From: Scatosoma sp045650185
Lineage (GTDB): Bacteria; Bacillota; Clostridia; Christensenellales; Borkfalkiaceae
DNA: 64,000 nt
Direction of reading: 5' to 3'
NCBI GenBank assembly: GCA_045650185.1
Contig: JAZRQY010000001.1
Coordinates: forward strand, 1-64,000
Shown here in pieces: positions 23,673-31,741 of the stretch. Below the pieces are notes generated by a model. It did not search any database, was not told the DNA's origin, and was given only the letters and a program-made list of their open reading frames with translations. The position numbers and the translations under genes were made by a program. Position 1 is the stretch's first letter. Every line of letters starts with the position of its first letter.

Positions 23673-25043
23673 ATGATGAATAAAATTCAGTTATTAGAAG
23701 CAAGAAAAGCGGCAATTCTCGAAGCTGGTAAAGAAATTCGCGAACAGATTTCGTCGCTTGTAGACGCAGAAAGCTTTGTTGAGCTTTCCGCATTCAGCTT
23801 TTCCAAAAACTCCTTCTGTGAAACGGATGTTGCAGGGGAAGGGGTTGTTACGGGATTTGCTACGGTAGACGGCTATCCCTTCTACGTCGTTGCGCAGAAC
23901 TTTAAGGTTTTGCAAGGTGGCGTTTCCAAAGCAAATTGCGACAAAATCGTAAAGTGCCTGGATGCTGCAGAGAAAGACCAGACGCCTGTCATCTACCTTT
24001 TGAATACGCACGGCGTGCAGGTTGGCGAAGGCGTAGGCGTGTTGGAAGGACTTGGCAAGCTTTTGATGCGTTCGGCGCAGATGAAGGGCGTTGTCCCTCA
24101 GTACGTAATCGTCAATGGTGACGTATTCGGTTCGGCGGCGTTGCTTGCAGCATCGGCAGACGCGGTGCTTTTCATTGAAAAGAGCAGCGTTTTGGCGGTA
24201 AACAGCCCGTTCGTACTTTCCGCAAAAGCGGGCAAGAACTTGTCCAAGGAAGAGGTTGGCGGCGTGAAGGCTCTGGAAAAAAGCGGTCTTCCTACCGTAT
24301 CCGTGGCTTCGATGCAGGAAGCTAAGGAAAAGGTAGTTGCTTTGTACGATATTCTCTCCGATCGTATGGTAGAGGCGGATTTGAATGCGGCGTTGCCTGC
24401 GTTGAACGAGGCGGCTACTGCTGAAAATATGCTTTCCGTTTTCGATAGCTACGTAGAGCTTGGCGCTTGCAGCTGTGGCTGTGTAAAAACGATGCTGGGT
24501 CGTATCGGTGGCATCTCCGTGGCGGCGGTGCTGTTCGACGGTGGCGAAGAGGGTGTAGAGCTTAAGGCGTGCAACCTTGCAAAGGTTCGTTCCTTCACGG
24601 AATACGCAGGGTATTATTCCTTACCTCTCGTTATGCTTTGCAACGTTAAGGGTATTAAACCCACGCTTTGCGCTAACAACAGCCGCGTAATGAAAGAGGC
24701 GGTTGAATATTTGGAATACCTCGATACCATCGACAGCGGTAAAATCTCCGTTGTATATGGTAAGGCAATCGGTCTTGGTTATACGCTGTTTGCCTCCAAG
24801 TCGGTTGGCTTTGATTATACGTGTGCGTTTGCAAATGCACAGATCGCGTTGTTTGACAGCGTTCAAGGTGCGCAGATCGAGCTTGGCACCGAGGGTGCGG
24901 ATAAGGCGGCGTTGGCGGCAAAATATGCGGACGAAAACGCAGATCCCTTCAATGCGGCGCAGGGCGGTTATATCGATGCGATTATCGAACCGCAATTCGT
25001 TCGTCAATACTTGATTGCATCCTTGCAGATGCTTGTCAAGTAA
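23673..25043 (+). CDS. Carboxyl transferase domain protein (MmdA/12S-like, diverged)
   Basis: A 456-residue crotonase-fold carboxyltransferase, shorter than typical MmdA (about 510). The N-half has THGVQVGEGVGVLEG and GDVFGSAALLAASADAV, which correspond to the acyl-CoA oxyanion-hole region. The C-half has VMLCNVKGIKPT and YGKAIGLGYTLFASKS, where usual members have DVPGFLPG and AYGGAY. It should move CO2 between biotin and an acyl-CoA such as methylmalonyl-CoA; the substrate cannot be read with confidence because the pocket motifs are diverged. It heads an operon with gamma-, biotin-, beta- and OadA-type subunits. Confidence 0.85.
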   Translation: MMNKIQLLEARKAAILEAGKEIREQISSLVDAESFVELSAFSFSKNSFCETDVAGEGVVTGFATVDGYPFYVVAQNFKVLQGGVSKANCDKIVKCLDAAEKDQTPVIYLLNTHGVQVGEGVGVLEGLGKLLMRSAQMKGVVPQYVIVNGDVFGSAALLAASADAVLFIEKSSVLAVNSPFVLSAKAGKNLSKEEVGGVKALEKSGLPTVSVASMQEAKEKVVALYDILSDRMVEADLNAALPALNEAATAENMLSVFDSYVELGACSCGCVKTMLGRIGGISVAAVLFDGGEEGVELKACNLAKVRSFTEYAGYYSLPLVMLCNVKGIKPTLCANNSRVMKEAVEYLEYLDTIDSGKISVVYGKAIGLGYTLFASKSVGFDYTCAFANAQIALFDSVQGAQIELGTEGADKAALAAKYADENADPFNAAQGGYIDAIIEPQFVRQYLIASLQMLVK

Positions 25044-25055
25044 AGGGGTGGCAAG

Positions 25056-25397
25056 ATGGCTTGGAATTTATTAACAAGTGCTGCAGACGATCGCTTTCGT
25101 TCAGCAAACCTTGGTGAGGCTGCTCTGTATGCCGGTTTAGGCTTTTTAATCGTATTCGTTGGTATTGCCTTTTTGATTTTTATCGTTTGGGCGGTAGGGC
25201 AACTGATTACGAAGTTTGAACAGAAAGCGGCAAAGCCCGTAAAAGAATCGGCGCCTAAGCCCGAGGTAGTTGCGGCGACGTCGGAAGACGAGCTTTCCGA
25301 TGAAGTGATTGCCGTTATCACGGCGGCGATTGCGGCTTACTATCAGCAAGAAAACAAAAAATGCGAATTTACAGTAAAAAGAATTAAACGGTTATAA
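25056..25397 (+). CDS. OadG-like gamma/delta subunit
   Basis: A 113-residue protein with one N-terminal membrane helix (AALYAGLGFLIVFVGIAFLIFIVWAV), a Pro/Lys/Ala linker and a small C-terminal domain (ELSDEVIAVITAAIAAYY...FTVKRIKRL). This is the architecture of OadG/MmdD/GcdC-type subunits that hold sodium-pumping decarboxylases together. It lies 12 bp after the carboxyltransferase gene. Confidence 0.88.
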   Translation: MAWNLLTSAADDRFRSANLGEAALYAGLGFLIVFVGIAFLIFIVWAVGQLITKFEQKAAKPVKESAPKPEVVAATSEDELSDEVIAVITAAIAAYYQQENKKCEFTVKRIKRL

Positions 25398-25411
25398 GGA
25401 GAAAAAATATT

Positions 25412-25774
25412 ATGCGTAATTTTGTAATCACGGTAAATGGTAAAACTTATCAGGTAGGTGTTGAAGAAGTAGGCGGTACGGCTACCCCCGTAGCGGTTGC
25501 GCCTGTTGCTGTTCCCGCGGCGCCTGTTGCTGCTCCTGCAGCTCCTAAGGCAACGCCTGCAAACGGCGAAAAGGTTCTTTCTCCTTTCCCCGGCTTGATT
25601 AAAAATCTTTTGGTTGCAGAGGGTGCAACCGTTAAGAAGGACCAGCCTATTTTGGTTCTCGAGGCAATGAAGATGGACAACGACATCGTTGCTCCTTGCG
25701 ACGGCGTTGTATCTTTCGCAGTAGCAAAGGGCGCGAACGTAGAATCCGACGCTGTTTTGGCTGTTATTTCCTAA
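25412..25774 (+). CDS. Biotin carrier protein
   Basis: A 120-residue protein with a short N-terminal part, a Pro/Ala/Val-rich linker (about residues 22-50) and a biotinyl domain with the EAMKMDN acceptor motif near residue 87. It carries CO2 between the carboxyltransferase subunits and the membrane decarboxylase. It sits 14 bp downstream of the OadG-like gene. Confidence 0.95.
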   Translation: MRNFVITVNGKTYQVGVEEVGGTATPVAVAPVAVPAAPVAAPAAPKATPANGEKVLSPFPGLIKNLLVAEGATVKKDQPILVLEAMKMDNDIVAPCDGVVSFAVAKGANVESDAVLAVIS

Positions 25775-25792
25775 TAAATTAAGGGGTATAAG

Positions 25793-26998
25793 ATGCAGAA
25801 TTTACTCTTTTTTAGCAGCATCGGAGATATTTTTAAAGGTCTTTTCGATAGCTCGGGTTTATCGCAGGGCGACTGGCAGAACTACGTTATGCTGGCGGTT
25901 TCCTTCCTGCTGATGTACCTTGCTATCGTTAAGAAATTTGAACCGCTGTTGCTGTTGCCGATTGCATTCGGTATGTTTTTAATCAATCTCCCCGGGGCGC
26001 ACGACATCCTGTGGGGAATTCAAGGCGAAGGCGTTGCATACGAAGACGTTGAAAACAAAGGCTTGCTTTGGTATTTATTCTTCGGTGTACAGAACGTTAT
26101 CTATCCTCCGCTGATTTTCCTTGGAATCGGTGCGATGACCGACTTTGGTCCGCTGATTTCCAACCCGAAGAGCATGATCCTTGGCGCTGCGGCGCAGCTT
26201 GGCGTATTCTTGACGCTGATGGTTGCAAGCTTGATTGGTTTCAACCTTGCGGCTGCGGCTTCTATCGCTATTATCGGTGGCGCGGACGGTCCTACGGCAA
26301 TCTACGTTACCCAAAAGCTGGCAGAATTTGCGCAATTTAACGGCGAACCTAAAGAATTGCTTTCCGCAATTGCCGTTGCGGCGTATTCGTATATGGCGCT
26401 GATTCCTATCATTCAAAAGCCCTTGATGCGTTTGATCGTTCCTAAGAGAGAGCGCCAAATCAAGATGAAACCCTTGAGAACGGTATCTAAGCTTGAAAAA
26501 ATTATTTTCCCCGTCGTTGTTACCTTAGTGGTAGGTATTCTTCTTCCCGATGCAATTCCTCTTCTCGGTATGTTGATGCTGGGTAACCTCTTGAAGGAAT
26601 CGGGCGTATGTGATAGACTTTCCTCTCAGGCGCAGAACGGCTTGATGAACACCGTAACGATTTTCTTGGGCATTTCCGTAGGTTGTAAGGCATACGGTCA
26701 AACCTTCTTAGATCCTTCGACACTGTTTATTATTGCCCTTGGCTTGGTGGCGTTCAGCTGTGGTACGATTGGCGGCTTGTTGGTTGGTAGATTGATGTGC
26801 AAGCTTTCGGGTGGCAAAATCAACCCTCTTATCGGTAGCGCAGGCGTATCCGCTGTTCCTATGGCGGCGCGTATTTCCGAGGACGTGGGCCGTGAAGAAG
26901 ACCCGAACAACCACTTGCTGATGCATGCGATGGGCCCGAACGTTGCGGGTGTTATCGGCTCTGCGATTGCGGCAGGGTTCTTGCTGGCTATTATTTAA
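25793..26998 (+). CDS. Sodium-pumping decarboxylase beta subunit (OadB/MmdB/GcdB)
   Basis: A 401-residue polytopic membrane protein. The family signature GGADGPTAIYVTQKLA, with the Asp needed for sodium translocation, lies near residue 165. A second conserved block, GSAGVSAVPMAARI...NHLLMHAMGPNVAGVIGSA, is near the C-terminus. It decarboxylates carboxybiotin and exports Na+. In the operon it could serve both carboxyltransferase-type subunits. Confidence 0.95.
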   Translation: MQNLLFFSSIGDIFKGLFDSSGLSQGDWQNYVMLAVSFLLMYLAIVKKFEPLLLLPIAFGMFLINLPGAHDILWGIQGEGVAYEDVENKGLLWYLFFGVQNVIYPPLIFLGIGAMTDFGPLISNPKSMILGAAAQLGVFLTLMVASLIGFNLAAAASIAIIGGADGPTAIYVTQKLAEFAQFNGEPKELLSAIAVAAYSYMALIPIIQKPLMRLIVPKRERQIKMKPLRTVSKLEKIIFPVVVTLVVGILLPDAIPLLGMLMLGNLLKESGVCDRLSSQAQNGLMNTVTIFLGISVGCKAYGQTFLDPSTLFIIALGLVAFSCGTIGGLLVGRLMCKLSGGKINPLIGSAGVSAVPMAARISEDVGREEDPNNHLLMHAMGPNVAGVIGSAIAAGFLLAII

Positions 26999-27021
26999 CG
27001 CGAAGTAACGAGGTAATGAAA

Positions 27022-28455
27022 ATGGAAATGAAATTTGAAAATAGAAAAGTAATGCTCACGGAAACGATTCTCCGCGACGCGCATCAATCTCAGGCGGCGA
27101 CGCGTATGCGCATCGACGAGATGTTGCCCGTATTAGAGCAGTTGGACGATATCGGCTACTATTCCATCGAAGCATGGGGCGGCGCAACCTTTGACAGCTG
27201 CTTGCGTTTCTTAAACGAAGATCCGTGGGAACGTCTGCGTACGCTGAAATCTCACTTAAAAACGCCCATTCAGATGTTGTTGCGTGGTCAAAACCTGCTC
27301 GGTTATAGACATTATGCAGACGACGTTGTAGAAAAATTCGTTGCAAAGTCGGTAGAAAACGGTGTTGGCGTTGTACGTGTGTTCGACGCTTTGAACGACC
27401 CTAGAAACCTTGAGGTTTCCATGCGCGCTATCAAAAAGTACGGTGGCGTATGCGAGGCGACCATCTGCTATACCAGCGCAGAAGTCAACGGCAAGGAAGT
27501 ATTCGATAACGACTACTTCATTAGCCTTGCAAAGCAGTTGGAAGAAATGGGCGCAGACAATATCTGTTTGAAGGATATGGCAAACCTCTTGTTGCCTTTG
27601 AAGGCATACGAGCTGGTTAAGGCTCTTCGTGCGGCATTAAAGCCTGAAACGAAGATTCACGTTCATACCCACAACACGACGGGTACGGGCGATATGGTTT
27701 ACCTTATGTGTATCCTTGCAGGTGCAGACATCGTGGATACCGCGTTGTCCCCCTTGGGTAACGGTACCTCCCAGCCTGCAACCGAGCCGCTCGTAGCTAC
27801 CTTGAAAGGTACGCCGTATGATACGGGTATTGATATTAATAAATTGTTGCCTATCGTTAAACACTTCAAGGGCGTTGAAAAGCGTTTGAAGGACGACAAG
27901 ATTTTGAACGAAAAATCCAAGGGCATCGACGTAAATACGCTTTTGTATCAGGTTCCCGGCGGTATGCTTTCCAACCTTATCAACCAGCTTGAAAAAGCAG
28001 GCAAAGCAGATAAGCTGATGGAATGTCTTGCGGAAGTTCCTAACGTTCGTAGAGATTGTGGTTATCCTCCTCTGGTTACGCCTTCCTCGCAGATCGTTGG
28101 TACGCAGGCTGTTATGAATATCGTTATGGGCGAACGCTATAAGATGGTCACCAAAGAAACAAGAGACCTCTTTGCCGGCAAGTACGGTACGCTTCCCATG
28201 CCTCTGAATGAAGAAGTTGCAGAAAAGGTGTTGAAGGGCGCAGAGCGTATTACCTGCCGTCCTGCAGACTTGTTGCAGCCTGAATACGAGCAGATTAAAG
28301 CGAAGGTACAAGAGCTTGGTTATTACGAAAAAGAAGAAGACGTGCTTTCTTATGCGGTATTTGAACAAGTTGCAGAAAACTTCTTCAAATGGCGCTCCGC
28401 GCAAAAGGATGGCGTTGATCGCGATTTAGCGAAAGGCGAAGTATATCCCGTATAA
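27022..28455 (+). CDS. oadA: Oxaloacetate decarboxylase alpha / pyruvate carboxyltransferase (5S-like)
   Basis: A 477-residue HMGL-like TIM-barrel carboxyltransferase with the PYC_OADA C-terminal domain but no biotin domain. Active-site motifs are ETILRDAHQSQAATRM, ICLKDMANLL (the lysine that is carboxylated in homologues), HVHTHNTTG and TALSPLGNGTSQPATE. It transfers CO2 between oxaloacetate/pyruvate and biotin. The biotin domain is supplied by the separate carrier gene upstream. The ATG at 27022 fits the GAGG at 27010-27013; an ATG at 27016 is too close to it. Confidence 0.92.
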   Translation: MEMKFENRKVMLTETILRDAHQSQAATRMRIDEMLPVLEQLDDIGYYSIEAWGGATFDSCLRFLNEDPWERLRTLKSHLKTPIQMLLRGQNLLGYRHYADDVVEKFVAKSVENGVGVVRVFDALNDPRNLEVSMRAIKKYGGVCEATICYTSAEVNGKEVFDNDYFISLAKQLEEMGADNICLKDMANLLLPLKAYELVKALRAALKPETKIHVHTHNTTGTGDMVYLMCILAGADIVDTALSPLGNGTSQPATEPLVATLKGTPYDTGIDINKLLPIVKHFKGVEKRLKDDKILNEKSKGIDVNTLLYQVPGGMLSNLINQLEKAGKADKLMECLAEVPNVRRDCGYPPLVTPSSQIVGTQAVMNIVMGERYKMVTKETRDLFAGKYGTLPMPLNEEVAEKVLKGAERITCRPADLLQPEYEQIKAKVQELGYYEKEEDVLSYAVFEQVAENFFKWRSAQKDGVDRDLAKGEVYPV

Positions 28456-28476
28456 CGTAAAAAGACTTGGTTGAAG

Positions 28477-28512
28477 AAAATACGCAGTCGAATTCCGATT
28501 GCGTATTTTTTA
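28477..28512 (+). terminator. Terminator of the carboxyltransferase cluster
   Basis: A 10-bp stem (AAAATACGCA / TGCGTATTTT) with inner TCG/CGA pairing, followed by T residues. Confidence 0.88.
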
Positions 28513-28609
28513 CAATTTTAGGCATATTCCATCGGGAAACATTTTCCGTGAAACATTTATATTTGATAGTATACGTGGGCAATTCTATTTAGGAAAATTA
28601 GGATATAAT

Positions 28610-29896
28610 ATGAGTAAGGTTTGTGTAATCGGCGGCGGTGCGGCAGGTTTGATGGCGGCATATGCAGCTGCGAAAAACGGCAATGAAGTCGTGTTAATTG
28701 AAAAGAACGAAAAGCTGGGTAAAAAAATTTACATCACAGGCAAGGGTCGATGCAATTTTACAAACAATGTTCCTGCTGATGAATTTTTAACGAATGTAGT
28801 ACGTGGAGAAAAGTTCCTGCGAGGGACAATTTACGCATTTTCACCCGAAAAAGTGATCGATTTTTTTGAAGAATACGGCTTATCCGTCAAAACGGAGCGT
28901 GGAAATCGTGTATTTCCCTTGTCCGATCATGCCAGCGACGTCACAAAAACCCTTGAAAAAGCCTGCAAAAACAGCGGTGTAGACGTACATTTGCGGGAAA
29001 AAGTGGTGGAAATCGCCGTAAATAGTATGCCTGACATAGGTATTATGTCTGACATAGATAATAGTGGTATCTCTGCGGCGAATAGTGTGCCACGCGTAAT
29101 AGGTGTTAAAACGGATTTGGCGTATTATCCGTGCGATTATGCGATTGTCGCTACGGGTGGTTTATCCTATCCAACCACGGGTTCTACCGGTGATGGCTAT
29201 ACTTTTGCGAAAGAGGCAGGGCATACCGTTTCAGAATTGAAGGCAGGGCTCTGCGGTGTCAATCTGCAGGGAGATTTTTTCAAGGATTTGCAGGGTTTGG
29301 CGCTGAAAAACGTTGCTTTAACCGTTAAAAACGGCAGTAAAATGGTTTATAACGCCTTCGGCGAGATGCTTTTTACGCATTTTGGGGTTTCAGGGCCGAT
29401 TGTTTTATCAATGTCGTCTTTGATTAATCGTTTGCCGATTGCATCGTTAGAGATTTCTTTGGATTTAAAGCCTGCCTTAAACGAGGAAACGCTGGATAGG
29501 CGTATCCTGCGTGATTTTGAAGAGAATAAAAATAAGCAGATTAAAAGCGTTCTCGTGCAGCTATTGCCGGCAAAACTGATTCCTTATGTGTTAAAGGTGG
29601 CGAATATTGCGGAAACAAAGCCCGTCAACGCCATTACCAAGGAAGAGCGTGGGGCGCTGCTGCGCGCGGTCAAGGCGTTGCCGTTGAGGGCTCGTTCTCT
29701 TCGTGGTTTTGAGGAGGCGATTATCACTTCGGGTGGCGTTTCATTGCCTGAAATCAATCCAAAAACGATGGAAAGTAAACGAGTTTCCGGCTTAAAATTC
29801 TGCGGTGAAGTGCTGGACGTAGATGCCTTTACGGGCGGTTTTAATATGCAAATTGCCTTTTCGACGGGCTTTGCGGCAGGTGATACGATTCGTTAA
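28610..29896 (+). CDS. HI0933-like NAD(P)/FAD-dependent flavoprotein
   Basis: A 428-residue protein with an N-terminal FAD-binding Rossmann motif (VIGGGAAGLMAAYAAAKNG), the family motif GKKIYITGKGRCNFTNN, ATGGLSYPTTGSTGDGY, and a C-terminal GGVSLPEINPKTMESK...GEVLDVDAFTGGFN block. These proteins are common and of uncertain function. An extended start at 28499 would run through the preceding terminator, so the ATG at 28610 with AGGAT upstream is used. In many Firmicutes the gene sits next to cmk-plsC-ispH, as here. Confidence 0.92.
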   Translation: MSKVCVIGGGAAGLMAAYAAAKNGNEVVLIEKNEKLGKKIYITGKGRCNFTNNVPADEFLTNVVRGEKFLRGTIYAFSPEKVIDFFEEYGLSVKTERGNRVFPLSDHASDVTKTLEKACKNSGVDVHLREKVVEIAVNSMPDIGIMSDIDNSGISAANSVPRVIGVKTDLAYYPCDYAIVATGGLSYPTTGSTGDGYTFAKEAGHTVSELKAGLCGVNLQGDFFKDLQGLALKNVALTVKNGSKMVYNAFGEMLFTHFGVSGPIVLSMSSLINRLPIASLEISLDLKPALNEETLDRRILRDFEENKNKQIKSVLVQLLPAKLIPYVLKVANIAETKPVNAITKEERGALLRAVKALPLRARSLRGFEEAIITSGGVSLPEINPKTMESKRVSGLKFCGEVLDVDAFTGGFNMQIAFSTGFAAGDTIR

Positions 29897-29919
29897 AGAA
29901 TATTTTGCTTGCAAAATAC

Positions 29920-29948
29920 TTGACAAAAACGGGAAAACGTTATATAAT
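29920..29948 (+). promoter_or_regulatory. Consensus promoter of the aroH-cmk operon
   Basis: TTGACA at 29920-29925 and TATAAT at 29943-29948 with a 17-bp spacer, 39 bp before the start codon. Confidence 0.92.
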
Positions 29949-29987
29949 TTTCTTGTTGTTTTACATATTTCACACGAGGGATAAGCG

Positions 29988-31001
29988 ATGAAAATTATTC
30001 GAGGTGCAACAACGATTGCAGAGGATAGTATTGAGGAGATTAAGTCTGCCGTTTCGGAGATGATGGAAGCGATTTTTGAGAAAAACGCTTTATCGAAAGA
30101 GGAAGTTAGCGGCTTTTTATTCTCTTTAACGACGGATATTCATTCGTATCATCCTGCGAAAGCGGCGAGGGAATCCGGTTATGATTTTGCGCCGCTGTTT
30201 GCTTGTATTGAGCCGGAAATTGTTGGGCAATTGCCGCTTTGTATTCGCGTTATGGTATTTACAGAACGTCAGGCTGGACAAGCGGTTAAGCACGTATATT
30301 TAAAAGGAGCAAAAGCTTTGAGAACGGATATTTCAGAAATTTTCAATATTGCCTTGGATGGCCCTGCGGGTAGCGGTAAGAGTACGATTGCAAAAGCTTT
30401 GGCGAAGGACTACAATATTTTGTACTTGGACACCGGCGGAATGTATCGTGCTTGTGGGCTGAAAGCATTGCGTTTAGGGATTGCTCCGACGGATGCTGAG
30501 ACTGTGGAGAAGATGTTGCCGACTTTGGACGTAAAAGTGGAATATGTTGACGGCTCGCAACGTACCATATTAGATGGAGAGGACGTTTCGCTTGCTATTC
30601 GCGAAAATTCGGTATCAATGGCGGCTTCGCATATTTCCGCGCATTCTGCCGTTCGAGTAAAAATGGTGGAGCTTCAACGCCAAATTGCCGCGCAGATGAG
30701 CTGTGTTCTTGACGGCAGGGATATCGGTACGGTCGTATTGCCAAAGGCAAAATACAAGTTCTTTATCACCGCTGACAGTAGGGTGCGTGCTCAGCGTCGT
30801 TACGACGAGTTGCTTTCCCGTGGTCAGTCGGTCGATTTTGAAAAGTTGCATGCGGAAATTGTGCAACGCGATAAGCAGGATAGCGAGCGTAAGACTGCTC
30901 CTTTAAAAGCGGCGGACGATGCGGTGATAGTGGATACTTCTTCGCTTACGATTGAACAAGTGGTTGCAAAGATCAAGTCTGTTATTCAATCTCAAATTTA
31001 A
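29988..31001 (+). CDS. aroH-cmk: AroH-type chorismate mutase fused to cytidylate kinase
   Basis: A 337-residue fusion. Residues 1 to about 115 are a complete AroH-type chorismate mutase. The residues that correspond to B. subtilis Arg7, Glu78, Arg90 and Tyr108 are all visible (IIRGATT, ACIEPEI, CIRVM, HVYLKGA). Residues about 120-337 are CMP/dCMP kinase, with P-loop GPAGSGKST near 125, YLDTGGMYRA and LDGRDIGTVVLP. The first part makes prephenate for Phe/Tyr; the second phosphorylates CMP. The reading frame is continuous with a short linker. The kinase has no start codon with a good ribosome binding site at the junction. It heads an operon with plsC and ispH-rpsA. Confidence 0.93.
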   Translation: MKIIRGATTIAEDSIEEIKSAVSEMMEAIFEKNALSKEEVSGFLFSLTTDIHSYHPAKAARESGYDFAPLFACIEPEIVGQLPLCIRVMVFTERQAGQAVKHVYLKGAKALRTDISEIFNIALDGPAGSGKSTIAKALAKDYNILYLDTGGMYRACGLKALRLGIAPTDAETVEKMLPTLDVKVEYVDGSQRTILDGEDVSLAIRENSVSMAASHISAHSAVRVKMVELQRQIAAQMSCVLDGRDIGTVVLPKAKYKFFITADSRVRAQRRYDELLSRGQSVDFEKLHAEIVQRDKQDSERKTAPLKAADDAVIVDTSSLTIEQVVAKIKSVIQSQI

Positions 31002-31012
31002 CGAGGGTAGGT

Positions 31013-31741
31013 ATGCAGGAGAATATTAAGTCGGAAAAGCAGAAGAATGAGAAGTCGAAAAAGGTAAAAAAGAAACCTTCCATTCACTTTAAGGTCAACA
31101 AAAAAGGCTTACACGTTTCCCCGTGTCTGTCTTTTTTGCGTATATTTATTTTGCCTTTGGTGCGCTTTTTCTTTCCGTTTAAATATTTCGGGGATAAAAG
31201 GGTCGCAAACGGTGCTTGCTTATACGTTTCCAGCCACTTCCGCATGATTGACCCGATGTATATTTTACCTACGACGAAAGAGGGGATTCATTTTATCGCT
31301 AAAGCGGAAGCGAAAAAGATGCCTGTGTTCGGTAAGTTTGTTACAGCCGCAAAAACGATTTTAGTCGGTCGCGACGGAACGGATGCAAGGGCGATTATAG
31401 ATGCCTTAAAATGCTTAAAAAACGGGGAAAAGGTGGCTATTTATCCCGAAGGGACGCGAAATAAAACCGATCAACCCTTCCTTCCGTTTAAATCGGGAAG
31501 CGCCTTGCTTGCCATTCGCGCGCAAGTGCCTATCATCCCGATGGTGACGTATAAAAAGCCGCGCTTTTGGCGTAGGACGGATATAATTATCGGCGAACCG
31601 TTTGAGCTCTCCGAATACTATGGAGTAAAAATGACGGAAGAACTGTTAAAAGAGGCTGATGCAAAAATTCTTGCCGTAATGCAAGGGTTGAGGCAAAAAC
31701 ACGAGCAGATGCTTGAAGAAAAGAAAGGGAAGAAGAATTGA
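31013..31741 (+). CDS. plsC: 1-acyl-sn-glycerol-3-phosphate acyltransferase
   Basis: A 242-residue membrane-associated enzyme of phosphatidic acid synthesis. The HX4D motif is SHFRMID; the second block is YPEGTRNK and the third PIIPMV. The N-terminal 25 residues are Lys/Glu-rich and low in complexity (about 11 Lys), followed by a hydrophobic segment. It lies 11 bp after aroH-cmk and overlaps ispH-rpsA by one base (TGATG). Confidence 0.94.
   Translation: MQENIKSEKQKNEKSKKVKKKPSIHFKVNKKGLHVSPCLSFLRIFILPLVRFFFPFKYFGDKRVANGACLYVSSHFRMIDPMYILPTTKEGIHFIAKAEAKKMPVFGKFVTAAKTILVGRDGTDARAIIDALKCLKNGEKVAIYPEGTRNKTDQPFLPFKSGSALLAIRAQVPIIPMVTYKKPRFWRRTDIIIGEPFELSEYYGVKMTEELLKEADAKILAVMQGLRQKHEQMLEEKKGKKN

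Noticed and set aside
27637..28404. A 255-codon minus-strand frame inside oadA
   Set aside because: It lies wholly within a well-supported gene on the other strand, with no start signal or recognisable motif.
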